This document shows positions 52,523-61,346 of a stretch of DNA of 64,000 nt, piece after piece. Every line of letters starts with the position of its first letter. The stretch's first letter is position 1. The position numbers were made by a program, and so were the translations under genes. The notes beneath the pieces were generated by a model. The model had not been told where the DNA came from, ran no database searches, and saw only the letters and a program-made list of their open reading frames with translations. Source of the DNA: Chloracidobacterium sp. (lineage in GTDB: Bacteria; Acidobacteriota; Blastocatellia; Pyrinomonadales; Pyrinomonadaceae). The stretch is taken from contig JADJWM010000003.1 in the NCBI GenBank assembly GCA_016716365.1, positions 62,001 through 126,000 of the forward strand. The letters are read 5' to 3'.

Positions 52523-54304
52523 ATGAACACCCTTTATTACGGCGATAATCTAAAGATACTCCGCGAATACATCCCGGATGAGTCCGTCGATCTTATCTAT
52601 CTCGATCCTCCGTTCAATTCGAACCGCAATTACAACGTGTTGTTCAAGGACGAATCGGGTACGCATTCGGACGCGCAGATAACGGCCTTTGAAGACACGT
52701 GGCACTGGCACACGGGCAACACCGCTGAGACCTATCACGAACTTATCCTTGCCGGCGATAAGGTCGCCGAGATGATCGAGGCGTTCCACGGATTCATCGG
52801 CAGCAACCAGATGATGGCCTATCTCGTAATGATGGCGATCAGGCTGAAGGAACTCCACCGCGTCCTCAAACCGACCGGCTCCATCTATCTACACTGCGAC
52901 CCAGTCGCGTCGCACTACTTGAAGATCGTTCTCGACGCTATTTTCGGCGCCGAAAGGTTTAAGACCGAGATCGTATGGAAGCGCACAACGGCGCATAGTT
53001 ACGTTTACAGTTCTTACGGGGACATCACCGATACCATATTCTTCTACACGAAAACTGCTAGCTACTCCTGGAATCAGCTTTACAGATCGCAGTCACAAGA
53101 GGATCTCGTAAAGGCTTTTCCTATGGTTGATCCGGACGGACGCCGATGGAGATCCGAAAATTTGCGCAACCCTGGCGTTAGGCCGAACCTGCATTACCCG
53201 TACACTGCGAGTAATGGAATTACTTACCTCCCACATCCGAACGGGTGGACGGTTAGTCTCGTAAAAATGAAGGAGCTAGACCGGCAAGGAAGGCTGCACT
53301 TTCCGAAAAAAGCAGGCGGTCGCCTTCGACTCAAATATTATGCCGACGAAAGCTCAGGGATTAAGCTCCAAAACCTATGGGACGATGTTTCTCCAATCGG
53401 TGCACAAGCCCAAGAGAGGCTCGGGTACCCAACCCAGAAACCCGTGGCGTTGCTTGAGAGGATCATATCGGCATCGTCGAACGAGGGAGATGTTGTTCTC
53501 GACCCTTTCTGCGGGTGCGGGACGACGATTGCGGCGGCGCAGAAGCTGAACCGGCGATGGATCGGGATCGACATCACGCATTTGAGCGTCGGGCTGATGA
53601 AACTGAGGCTAAAGGATTCGTTCGGGCTGGTGCCGACTGGAGGGCAAGCATCCCTGCTTGCCAGAGTCCGCAAGGACTCCGATGGACTTGCCGACAATAC
53701 GACTGCCAAAATGCCAAACGCCGCCACGCCGGAGGAACCGGCGTTGGCAAGCAAGATGCTTGCCCTCCAGTCTTATCAAGTCATCGGCCAGCCGGAGGAC
53801 ATCGAAGGTGCCCGCGAATTGGCTGCGAATGACCGTTACGGCTTCCAGTGGTGGATATTGCCGCTGATCGGGGCCAAAGCCTACGGCGCCGAGGCCGGAA
53901 AAAAGGAAGGGAAGAAAGGCGCGGACAAAGGCATCGACGGTTCGATAGTTTTTGTGGACGATAATTCGAACAAGGCAAAGCGCGTGATCGTCTCGGTGAA
54001 GAGCGGGCACCCGAATGTTTCCCATATCCGCGACCTCGGCCACGTCATCGACCGCGAGAACGCCGCTATCGGAGTTTACGTCACCCTCGAACCGCCGACT
54101 AAGCCCATGATCACCGAGGCGGTCGAAAAAGGCTTCTACCATTCGCCTGGCTGGAACCGCGATTACCCCCGGCTACAGATATTAACCGTCGAAGAAATAC
54201 TCAGCGGGAAACAAGTCGATATGCCCCCAACTGGCATCACCTTCAAACAGGCCGGAAAGATCGCCGACGTGGGAAGCAGCCAGCGAAATCTGATTTTTGA
54301 ATAG
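52523..54304 (+). CDS. DNA methyltransferase fused to a nuclease-like domain
   Basis: A 593-residue protein. Residues 1-370 are a beta-class N4/N6 DNA methyltransferase: catalytic motif DPPFNSNRNY near residue 26, AdoMet motif VLDPFCGCGTTIAAA near 330. Residues 371-417 are an in-frame 138-bp palindromic insertion. Residues about 418-593 form a PD-(D/E)xK nuclease-like domain (Mrr-like) with KGIDGSIVF and the core VIVSVKSGH. Having both activities in one chain suggests a stand-alone restriction-modification or modification-dependent enzyme. It is preceded by repeats and followed by a paralog remnant and an Abi_C gene, so it is probably part of a defence island. No recognition-domain partner gene is seen. 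Confidence 0.88.
   Translation: MNTLYYGDNLKILREYIPDESVDLIYLDPPFNSNRNYNVLFKDESGTHSDAQITAFEDTWHWHTGNTAETYHELILAGDKVAEMIEAFHGFIGSNQMMAYLVMMAIRLKELHRVLKPTGSIYLHCDPVASHYLKIVLDAIFGAERFKTEIVWKRTTAHSYVYSSYGDITDTIFFYTKTASYSWNQLYRSQSQEDLVKAFPMVDPDGRRWRSENLRNPGVRPNLHYPYTASNGITYLPHPNGWTVSLVKMKELDRQGRLHFPKKAGGRLRLKYYADESSGIKLQNLWDDVSPIGAQAQERLGYPTQKPVALLERIISASSNEGDVVLDPFCGCGTTIAAAQKLNRRWIGIDITHLSVGLMKLRLKDSFGLVPTGGQASLLARVRKDSDGLADNTTAKMPNAATPEEPALASKMLALQSYQVIGQPEDIEGARELAANDRYGFQWWILPLIGAKAYGAEAGKKEGKKGADKGIDGSIVFVDDNSNKAKRVIVSVKSGHPNVSHIRDLGHVIDRENAAIGVYVTLEPPTKPMITEAVEKGFYHSPGWNRDYPRLQILTVEEILSGKQVDMPPTGITFKQAGKIADVGSSQRNLIFE
53635..53772 (+). repeat. 138-bp palindromic element inside the methyltransferase gene
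   Basis: The ends are inverted copies: GACTGGAGGGCAAGCATC at 53635 and its reverse complement at 53772, with the match continuing about 10 bp further inwards. Each end is also a palindrome (GGCAAGCA...TGCTTGCC). A second hairpin, GAGTCCGCAAGGACTC, lies inside. The length is 46 codons, so the frame is kept, and it falls in the linker between the two domains. Confidence 0.85.
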
Positions 54305-54358
54305 GCTACGCAGCCACAATTGACTCGCGTGAATTTTTCTAAAACGGGGGCCGAGCAT

Positions 54359-54625
54359 ATGTACGTTTGGATTGCTTTTTTCGTAATGTTCACGATTTTG
54401 GGGTGTTTTCACGTGTATCGAGCTACTCAAGTAATCAAAGAGATGCCCAAGATCGATGGAATCGCCGCAATCAACGGGATTTCGACTGGGATTTCCGAGT
54501 TTCAGGGTGCAGTGAACGATTACATTGATCAGCTGAACGGAGATAATCGAAGAGTGAACGCAATTACTGCGGTTGGGTATTTTATTACCGCCGGGACGGC
54601 GCTTGCGTCGTTCTTTCTAACGTAG
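54359..54625 (+). CDS. Small hypothetical protein with two membrane helices
   Basis: An 88-residue protein: N-terminal helix MYVWIAFFVMFTILGCF, a soluble middle with helical heptads (AAINGISTGISEFQGAVNDY), and a C-terminal helix (ITAVGYFITAGTALASFFL). The ATG at 54359 is preferred since a GGGGG lies about 9 nt upstream; the frame extends back to a TTG at 54320. It is 54 nt after the methyltransferase gene. Not recognised; small membrane proteins next to nucleases are sometimes defence effectors, but there is no direct evidence. Confidence 0.55.
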   Translation: MYVWIAFFVMFTILGCFHVYRATQVIKEMPKIDGIAAINGISTGISEFQGAVNDYIDQLNGDNRRVNAITAVGYFITAGTALASFFLT

Positions 54626-54700
54626 CACGTGGCTATATGCCGCAAAACGCGGGCTGGACACCGCGTGATCCTTGTACCGATTGCCAGCTTTGTATTAAAG

Positions 54701-54716
54701 TGCTACATTTCCCGTG
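54701..54716 (+). promoter_or_regulatory. Second copy of the promoter-like 16-mer
   Basis: It is identical to 52500-52515 and lies 68 nt before the ATG of the 54785 gene. It may be a relic of the promoter of a second methyltransferase copy. Confidence 0.45.
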
Positions 54717-54784
54717 TTCGCCTCGCTTCCTGATACTGACGTGCAGTTGTCGCGCTCACTGCCCAAAAAGCGCACGCCCACATT

Positions 54785-55456
54785 ATGCGAATTTTCCTGC
54801 TACTTTTCCTTCTTGCGGTTCCGGTCTTTTCCCAAGAAACGCTTACCAATAAAGATATTATCGATCTAACAAAGGCGGGGATGAGTGAAAGTCTGATCCT
54901 TGCGAAGATGAAAAGTTCAAAAACTTCGTTTGATACGTCGCCAGCTGCATTAATTGAACTGAAGATGGCAGGAGTTTCGGACACGGTAATGCTCGAAATG
55001 GTTGGTCCAAAGAACGTTGCCTCCTCAGCTCCAACAGTCTCGGGTAAAAGCCTCGAAATAAAGGACGCAATAGAACTCAACACGATCTACATCGATAGTG
55101 AAGATGAGAGGAGTCAGGTTGAGATCGCAAATGTTCTGAAGAAAAACGGATTCACTGTCCTATCGACTCGCGAAGGTGCGGAATTGATCGCAAAGTTCGA
55201 ATTTCGAACGACGACTTCTGAATTTGGAATAACCCCGGGAATATTCGGCGGGATCAGTTCTAGGAGTCAGTCTGAACGCCAGTTGGGCAAACTGCAGATT
55301 CTAATTGTGGACCGACAATTAGACCACCTGATCTTTGTTAAGGAACATACCACGAGAAATTACCCAAACGCCTTGCACAGGCAAGCGAAATCATACAGCG
55401 AGGACTTCATCAAGGAACTACGTAAGGCGAAATTTTCTACAACGCCTAGAAAGTAA
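54785..55456 (+). CDS. Secreted protein with acidobacterial N-terminal helical motif
   Basis: A 223-residue protein with signal peptide (MRIFLLLFLLAVPVFSQ) and the same N-terminal module as the 48416 gene: NKDIIDLTKAGMSESLILAK and SPAALIELKMAGVSDTVM (about residues 22-70). The second half (about 95-215) is an alpha/beta domain, VEIANVLKKNGFTVLSTREG, then LQILIVDRQLDHLIFVKEH, of unknown function. It sits between the full methyltransferase gene and a methyltransferase remnant. Base composition is lower in GC than the surrounding core genes, which suggests recent acquisition. Confidence 0.72.
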   Translation: MRIFLLLFLLAVPVFSQETLTNKDIIDLTKAGMSESLILAKMKSSKTSFDTSPAALIELKMAGVSDTVMLEMVGPKNVASSAPTVSGKSLEIKDAIELNTIYIDSEDERSQVEIANVLKKNGFTVLSTREGAELIAKFEFRTTTSEFGITPGIFGGISSRSQSERQLGKLQILIVDRQLDHLIFVKEHTTRNYPNALHRQAKSYSEDFIKELRKAKFSTTPRK

Positions 55457-55472
55457 ATCGTGCGGCCGCTAA

Positions 55473-55751
55473 ATGGCCGCCGTCGGAGTGTTTGTTACCC
55501 TGGAACCGCCGATAAAACCGATGATCGATGAAGCTGTCGGTGCGGGCTTCTACCATTCGCCCGCCTGGAACAAGGATTATCCCCGGCTTCAAATATTAAC
55601 CGTCGAAGGTATCCCCAACGGTAAACAAGTAGACATGCCCCCAACCGCCATCACGTTCATGCAGGCGGGGAAAATGGAAAGCGAGAATAAGGTTCAAGGA
55701 ATGTTAGGATTTTGGCTAGTACAAGGTCAAAAAAAGACACTTGGACATTGA
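55473..55751 (+). pseudogene. Remnant of a second methyltransferase/nuclease gene (C-terminal end)
   Basis: The first about 65 residues, AAVGVFVTLEPPIKPMIDEA, FYHSPAWNKDYPRLQILTVEG and GKQVDMPPTAITFMQAGKM, align with the end of the 593-residue protein (about residues 520-585), about 75% identical at DNA level by eye. The N-terminal part, including the whole methyltransferase domain, is missing. It is a decayed paralog fragment; translation is unlikely to matter. Confidence 0.8.
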
Positions 55752-55848
55752 TTCCTCCGAAGAATTGGAGAGAATTATAGGACCCGCTTCCACCCACTCA
55801 TAAGGAAGTAACTGATTGCCTCAGAGGCTTATATCGCCAAGGTTTAAT

Positions 55849-56373
55849 ATGTTCGAAAGATTCCGCAAGCGAAGACAGTTGTCAAAGAGAATCTTAGCGC
55901 TCGAAGAGATTCGAAGGCGATTGGAAGAAAAGCAAGAAGGTTTCCGCAAGGATTACCTAGATGCTGAAAAACGCCATGATGTTGACGGTACGGACGTCTC
56001 TAATCATTTTTTACAAGAAACATTTAGAGAGTTGTCCTGGGTCGAGACGGAGCAACTGAAGAATGAGGCGCGTAAATATGATATCGTCTTCCCACGAAGC
56101 AACAAGATGTGGTGGTGGTCTGATCCGGATTTCGAAGGCGTCCCCTCAGATGCCCCCGACCTTCTCACGGAGGAAGGCAAGGCCGGTGCAATAAAACTCA
56201 TCAAGGACGAACGGCGAGCTGAACTCGACGAAAGGGTCAAAACGTGGACAATGATAATAACACTTTTTATTGGGTTACTCGGTGCAGCTACTGGACTTCT
56301 GTCCGTTTATTATTCTGCAACGCCGCAATCGCAACGTCCTCCATCTCAACAGACGGAAAAGCCCCTCGAATAG
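55849..56373 (+). CDS. Hypothetical protein with coiled coil and C-terminal membrane helix
   Basis: A 174-residue protein. The N terminus (about residues 1-60) is highly charged and coiled-coil-like (LEEIRRRLEEKQEGFRKDYL), a central part contains MWWWSDPDFEGVPSDAPDLL, and a single C-terminal transmembrane helix lies at about 136-156, with a short polar tail. The ATG at 55849 is preferred (AAGG 7 nt upstream); a TTG at 55816 extends the frame. It lies 7 nt before the Abi_C gene and is probably co-transcribed with it. Family unknown. Confidence 0.65.
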   Translation: MFERFRKRRQLSKRILALEEIRRRLEEKQEGFRKDYLDAEKRHDVDGTDVSNHFLQETFRELSWVETEQLKNEARKYDIVFPRSNKMWWWSDPDFEGVPSDAPDLLTEEGKAGAIKLIKDERRAELDERVKTWTMIITLFIGLLGAATGLLSVYYSATPQSQRPPSQQTEKPLE

Positions 56374-56379
56374 GAAACC

Positions 56380-57180
56380 TTGCTCCTAAAGGCCGTACAA
56401 TGCCCGATGCCCCTTGAGATCGAAGAAATTCAAGCTTGGTTGATGGAGCTTCATCAGTCCGAAGCCGCAGCTCTTCTATCCGAAGCGGAACTTGAATACC
56501 GATGGATCGACGTGGCATTCGCAACGTCGGGGAATGAGGAATTTCACATTTTTGATTTGGACATCGTAGTGCCGCCGATTGTCTATCGTGGAATCGCAGA
56601 CAAACATAAAGATGCCGTCGAGCGGATCGAGTCTGCAATATACGAAATCTCGAGGCATAAAGATAGATATGCTCATATCAAAGCAATTGAATGGTTCATG
56701 CGATTGCCGAAACTCGACGATGTTGCATCGACTCCGGAAATAAGTGACCTTTTTACCGATTCGACATTGTTTGAGGTCCAGCGCCTATGGACCAAAGCGA
56801 AATCAAGGGTCATAAAAGAGCCTGATGGAGCCATCACTGCCGCTCGAACAATGCTCGAATCTGTTTGTCGGGCTATCATTTCGGATTCGGACGAGGTCTT
56901 CACAAACAAAGACGATTTGTCAACTTTATTCCGAAAAGCTATCGCGACTTTAGATCTCGCTCCCGGTAGCCAAAGCGTCGATGATTACCGTAAACTTGCA
57001 TCGGCCTGCGTCACCATTTCGAACGCGATCTCGAGTCTTCGAAATCGGGAAAGCGACGCTCACGCCGGAGCCCAGCCAGCCGTTCACAATGCTAAATTCG
57101 TTGTTAATGTCGCCGGGTCTCTTGTCGAGTTTCTTGTCGGACTTCGAAACGAAAAAGAATCTGGAGAAGTAAATCGATAA
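56380..57180 (+). CDS. Abortive-infection family protein (Abi_C domain)
   Basis: A 266-residue protein with an N-terminal about 125 residues of unknown fold and a C-terminal Abi_C-like domain: PDGAITAARTMLESVCRAII (about residues 148-167) and the later SSLRNRESDAHAG segment (near 230). These are the two most conserved parts of the Abi_C family. Members are thought to cause growth arrest on phage infection (family knowledge; mechanism not shown). The TTG at 56380 has an AGGA close by; the ATG at 56407 is an alternative. It follows the coiled-coil gene by 7 nt and ends the presumed defence island. Confidence 0.82.
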   Translation: MLLKAVQCPMPLEIEEIQAWLMELHQSEAAALLSEAELEYRWIDVAFATSGNEEFHIFDLDIVVPPIVYRGIADKHKDAVERIESAIYEISRHKDRYAHIKAIEWFMRLPKLDDVASTPEISDLFTDSTLFEVQRLWTKAKSRVIKEPDGAITAARTMLESVCRAIISDSDEVFTNKDDLSTLFRKAIATLDLAPGSQSVDDYRKLASACVTISNAISSLRNRESDAHAGAQPAVHNAKFVVNVAGSLVEFLVGLRNEKESGEVNR

Positions 57181-57627
57181 ACATTCTTGAAGCTTCGTTG
57201 CTGAGGCGATTCTTGCTTAGCCACGTCGTAAGCGGCGTGGCTATGCGCCGCATGGCCGGCGGGCGTGATTGTCGGCGAAAATTTCTATTGCATTCCATCT
57301 TAAACAATGTTTATACTCGATTTGGCTCTGAACAGATTCAGGCGGAAACGTTGTGTTTTCGTTGGAGATGCCGGTTTGGGTTTTGTCGATTGTTGGATCT
57401 GTTCAAGCCACAGAAGCCGTTCGCGGAAAGCGGGCGGTAAAATTCGGCAAGCCGCTCCCGAGGCGGCCGATATCTCCCGACCCTTCTTCTCCCGAAAACC
57501 GATAGACAACCCCTGGATCTCCTTTTAGAGTCGGACCGCGAGCCCGAGCGTCGGCGTGCGCTTGTATACGGCTGTTTTCCCACGGGCGGGCCCGCGGCAA
57601 TAAACCAAATAAAAGGAGACCAAAAAG
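57181..57627. other. 447-nt gap before the 57628 gene
   Basis: No gene is seen. It holds a hairpin at 57219-57242 (AGCCACG / CGTGGCT), a promoter-like pair TTGCAT (57288-57293) and TATACT (57312-57317) with 18-nt spacing, and an AAGGAG 9 nt before the next ATG. If used, that promoter would make a leader of about 300 nt. Confidence 0.5.
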
Positions 57628-58332
57628 ATGGTACCTAGCAGCAGATGGTTCCCGACGACCCTGCAGGACAGGGCGGCGTGGTTCCAGAATTTCAATACAC
57701 AATTTGCAAGCCTGCACATTGCGTTGGGCTTTACGGCGGGCGATGCGACGACCGTTTCGGACGACAACGACATGATGCAGTTCATTGCGGAAGCGGCGGT
57801 GGCCGTCGACGCGTTCTCGGATGCGATGCGGACCTTTAGAAAGCAGGTGACCGAAGGCACGGCGGGCGGTCCGGTCCCGACGGTGCCGGGTTACACTTCG
57901 CCGGGGACGCCGGCCGACGTGGGGGCCGGTATTTACGAACGGTTGGACAACCTGGTCAAGCGGATCCGGCTTTCGCCGACCTATAACGAGGAAGAAGGCG
58001 CCCTGCTGGGCATCGTCCCCGTCTCGCCTTCCGGTCCGGTCATCGAGGACGTTCCGCCTAAGATCAAGGCCGCAGCCTATCCGGGATCGCAGGTGCAGGT
58101 CAAGTTTATCAAGGGCGATTCGAGCGGCGTCGTGATCGAGACAAAGCTGGATAATTCCGAGACCTGGAACAGCGTCGGGAACTACAGCAATTCGCCGGTC
58201 TTCCTGAATATCCCGACAAACCCCGAAAACCTGCCGCGCGCCGTCCAGGTGCGTGCCAGATATCTGGAACACAACACGCCCGTCGGCCAATACTCCGATA
58301 TCGTCGTCCTCTCTACCCTCCCTGCGGCCTGA
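57628..58332 (+). CDS. Hypothetical protein with fibronectin-like C-terminal domain
   Basis: A 234-residue protein without a signal peptide. The first about 110 residues are helical (RWFPTTLQDRAAWFQNFNTQ at the N terminus) and the last about 90 form a beta-rich, fibronectin-III-like module (KFIKGDSSGVVIETKLDNSE and VQVRARYLEHNTPVGQYSDI). A clear AAGGAG precedes the ATG. Not recognised beyond this; similar proteins occur in Acidobacteriota and Verrucomicrobia in several copies. It is a single gene. Confidence 0.65.
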   Translation: MVPSSRWFPTTLQDRAAWFQNFNTQFASLHIALGFTAGDATTVSDDNDMMQFIAEAAVAVDAFSDAMRTFRKQVTEGTAGGPVPTVPGYTSPGTPADVGAGIYERLDNLVKRIRLSPTYNEEEGALLGIVPVSPSGPVIEDVPPKIKAAAYPGSQVQVKFIKGDSSGVVIETKLDNSETWNSVGNYSNSPVFLNIPTNPENLPRAVQVRARYLEHNTPVGQYSDIVVLSTLPAA

Positions 58333-58583
58333 TCTGGCCATAGAATTCAACAAACTTTCCGGCGATCGCCGCCCCGGCTTCTATGTTTGGGCAGCCTTCG
58401 CCGGTTTTGTTTTTGATGACGCGGGCGAGGGAAGCTGCTCCCCTTCAGGGAGCGGAGATTGTTTTGGATCGCAACCCAGGGTTTCACCCTGGGCTATTAT
58501 CTTCGTCACCTTCGGCGACGGTAGGAACGGCGACGCCCGATGCACACTCCCTGACGGTCGTGTTTCCGCCCGTATCGGCGATC
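58333..58583. repeat. Gap with dispersed palindromes
   Basis: Two perfect hairpins stand next to each other: GCTCCC-CTTCA-GGGAGC at 58437-58453 and CCCAGGG-TTTCA-CCCTGGG at 58475-58493. The second is a repeat type seen dispersed in related genomes (inference). No gene is supported. Confidence 0.6.
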
Positions 58584-61346
58584 TCAGGGATCGTTCGCTG
58601 CGTTCGATGGGGTGAATACTCCTTCAAACACGGCGCGGATGTCGTGGCGGTGGATGGTGAGCTGGTTCAGCAGATCTTCGGGCGATGGGAGGCCCATGCG
58701 TTCGGCGATAACGGCAAGGGCGTGACGGTTGGTTCGCGGGTAACGGGATGTGCGGCCGACGGTGAGGCGGACGTTGTGATCGAGTTCCGAAAGAAACGAG
58801 TGGCCGCCCGAAAGGACCTCGAAATCTCCTGTCTCAATCGTTCCGTCCTTTAAGAACGCCTTGAGCTTTGCACCGGTCGAGCGGTCCTCGGCCCCGACCG
58901 CGTCCGGCCAGAGTAACTGGAGATAGCGGACGATGAAATAGACGTCGAGCAGGCCGCCCGCACCGAATTTCAAGTTCACATCGCGGCCGCTCTTCGGTGT
59001 TCCGTGGAGTTCTTCCAGCCGAAGACGCATCGTCCGGCAATCTTCGCGGATCTTTTCGGGCGGTTCCGCGGCGGCCCTCTGGCGAATGGCTTCGCGAATA
59101 GCGGCCTCAAAATCCGCGGCGTCTCCATCCGTCACAGCACGAAGCTGGACGTAAGCCAGCAGTTCCCAAATAGAAGCGTGCTCAAGAATGTAGTCGATCA
59201 GCGAACCGCGAGAAACGGCCGTCGGCCCCTCTTTGCCATAAGGCCTAAGCCGGAGGTCGACGCGATAAAGATTGCCCTCGCGTGTCATCGACGAAAGCAG
59301 CGTTACGAACGTCTCGATCATCCGCCCGTAATGTTCCGCCAACTCGCCCGCCGAACCGCCTTCCTGTTCCTCATCAAAAACGATGACCATGTCCAGATCG
59401 GAGCCGTAATCTAGCGTGCCGCTGCCCAGTTTCCCGAGCCCGAAGACCGCGGGCGGCAGCATTTCTATGCCGGATCGGCGTCGATGCCCGGCCATCGCCG
59501 CTCGAAGTGCGAAATCGACGCTCGCTTCGGCAAGCCGCGTCTGAAGTGAACGTATCACGGCGACCGGCAGCGTGCGGTAGATGTCCGCCGCCGCGATCTC
59601 AAGTATCGACCGAGCCCAAACGCGCCGCATTGGGCTCATCACGGAGTTCATTTCAACGTCCCCGGCCGCCAGTCCTTCGAACCTCGGCCGGTAGTCGGTC
59701 TGTTCCAGTCCCGCATCCGGTTTCGCGAGATGTTCGGCAAGCCACGGCATCGCCGCTAGCATTTCGCTGAATGCAGGCGACACGGCCGCGATCCGTTCGA
59801 TCATCGCTCGCCGTTCATCGGAGATGCCATCCGCTGCCCCGTACTTTTCTATCGCCGAAATGATCCGAGCAGACAGCGTCTCGGCGGGCGACGGCGGTGC
59901 CGAAAGCTCGATATGTGTCGCGTCCGGCTCTGCGACGCCCGGGCCGAAACCCCCGAATCGAACGCGTGCGGCATCTTCACCAAAAACCCGAAGGAAAACG
60001 TGATTTACCGCGTCCGCGGCGGCTTCCACCTCATTCCTGAGCGATTCGGCGTCGGCAAAGCCGGCCTTCCGGGCAAGCAGCTCCAATTTTTCGGGCTCCG
60101 AGGGAAGCGTGTGCGTCTGAAGGCCATGTTCCATCTGCAAAAGGTGCTCGAGCCGGCGAAGAAGGTCGTAGGCCTTCGCCAATTCAGTGTGTTCGCTTTC
60201 GGTCAGGTAGCCGCGGTCGGTGAGTCGGGCCAGGCTGATCAATGTATGCGGCGCCCGAAGCCAGCGGTCTCGCCCGCCGAACGCAAGTTGCAACGCCTGG
60301 GCGATGAACTCGATCTCCCGGATGCCGCCGCGGCCCAATTTCACGTTGAAGTAGGCCCCTGAACCGCTCTCCTCGTCGATCTTCTTCTTTGACCGGTAGA
60401 CTTCTTCCAGGGCGGCCGCCGGGTCGAGGTCGCGTGCATAGACCGCCGACTCGACCAACGCGTAAAATTTCCTGAATATCTCGGTATTTCCAGCACTGCA
60501 CCGCGAACGGATAAGCACTTGCCGCTCCCAATTCCTCGCCTCGTTCAGATAATAGCGGGTCGTTTCTTTTAATGAGAGAGCGAGAGCCCCGACCCGGCCG
60601 CGAGGCCTTAAGCGAAGATCGATCCGGTAGGCCGCCCCTTCGCCGCTCTGGTTTCCGACAAGCCGTGTAACCGTCTCAGCAACTTTGACGAAATACTCGG
60701 TGTTCGTGACCGCCGGCCGTTCGCCCGTGCCTTTCGTTTTCCCATCGGCCGAATAGATGAAGAGCAGATCGACGTCCGAAGAATAGTTGAGTTCCTTCGA
60801 ACCGAGCTTGCCGAGCGAAACGACCGCGAGCCCCGAGGCTCTTTCGCGGCCCTTCGCGTCCGATTCGAAAGGCGGCCCGTTGCGGTTATCGACCATCTGG
60901 CGAGCGATGCGGAGCGCGTTCTCAAGGATCGCGTCGGCAAGATTCGAGATCTCCTCGGTGATCTCGGCTATCGTCCCGAGCCGGCGTACGTCACGCAGAA
61001 AAATGCGAAGCAGTTCGCGGCGGCGGAATCGCGCGAACATTACGTTCGGCTCCAGCGACGAATTCGTCATCGCGAACCGGGCGAGCGATTCGAGCAATTC
61101 TTCCTTGTCTCGGACGGCCGAGGCGGATCGTTTGCGGCCAAGCCAGCCGATATATTCCGGATTCTGGATCAGCGTCGTCGCCAGCAGCGGGCTGTTGGAG
61201 GCAAGGGCCAGGACATCGGACAAAAGGCCGTCGTTCTTGCGGAGCCGGGCAAGATGCGAGGGATTTTTTTCGCCGAACTGGAGAAGAAACCTCTCCGCGG
61301 ATTCGGGCGAGGGCAGGTCGCGGACGAGGAAATCGTGATCGGTCAT
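58584..61346 (-). CDS. glnE: Bifunctional glutamine synthetase adenylyltransferase
   Basis: A 920-residue protein with two nucleotidyltransferase domains: GSKELNYSSDVDL (near residue 183, deadenylylase part) and GSGTLDYGSDLDM (near 643, adenylylase part). Each is followed by a GlnD/GlnE helical linker region. GlnE adds or removes AMP on glutamine synthetase in response to nitrogen status, via PII. Length is within the usual 900-980. Its start overlaps the end of the sigma-54-dependent regulator gene by 4 nt, so the two are translationally coupled. Confidence 0.95.
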   Translation of the reverse strand: MTDHDFLVRDLPSPESAERFLLQFGEKNPSHLARLRKNDGLLSDVLALASNSPLLATTLIQNPEYIGWLGRKRSASAVRDKEELLESLARFAMTNSSLEPNVMFARFRRRELLRIFLRDVRRLGTIAEITEEISNLADAILENALRIARQMVDNRNGPPFESDAKGRERASGLAVVSLGKLGSKELNYSSDVDLLFIYSADGKTKGTGERPAVTNTEYFVKVAETVTRLVGNQSGEGAAYRIDLRLRPRGRVGALALSLKETTRYYLNEARNWERQVLIRSRCSAGNTEIFRKFYALVESAVYARDLDPAAALEEVYRSKKKIDEESGSGAYFNVKLGRGGIREIEFIAQALQLAFGGRDRWLRAPHTLISLARLTDRGYLTESEHTELAKAYDLLRRLEHLLQMEHGLQTHTLPSEPEKLELLARKAGFADAESLRNEVEAAADAVNHVFLRVFGEDAARVRFGGFGPGVAEPDATHIELSAPPSPAETLSARIISAIEKYGAADGISDERRAMIERIAAVSPAFSEMLAAMPWLAEHLAKPDAGLEQTDYRPRFEGLAAGDVEMNSVMSPMRRVWARSILEIAAADIYRTLPVAVIRSLQTRLAEASVDFALRAAMAGHRRRSGIEMLPPAVFGLGKLGSGTLDYGSDLDMVIVFDEEQEGGSAGELAEHYGRMIETFVTLLSSMTREGNLYRVDLRLRPYGKEGPTAVSRGSLIDYILEHASIWELLAYVQLRAVTDGDAADFEAAIREAIRQRAAAEPPEKIREDCRTMRLRLEELHGTPKSGRDVNLKFGAGGLLDVYFIVRYLQLLWPDAVGAEDRSTGAKLKAFLKDGTIETGDFEVLSGGHSFLSELDHNVRLTVGRTSRYPRTNRHALAVIAERMGLPSPEDLLNQLTIHRHDIRAVFEGVFTPSNAANDP

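Noticed and set aside
58383..58853. 156-residue plus-strand frame downstream of the 57628 gene
   Set aside because: It crosses dispersed palindromes and then the 3' end of glnE on the opposite strand; no ribosome-binding site.
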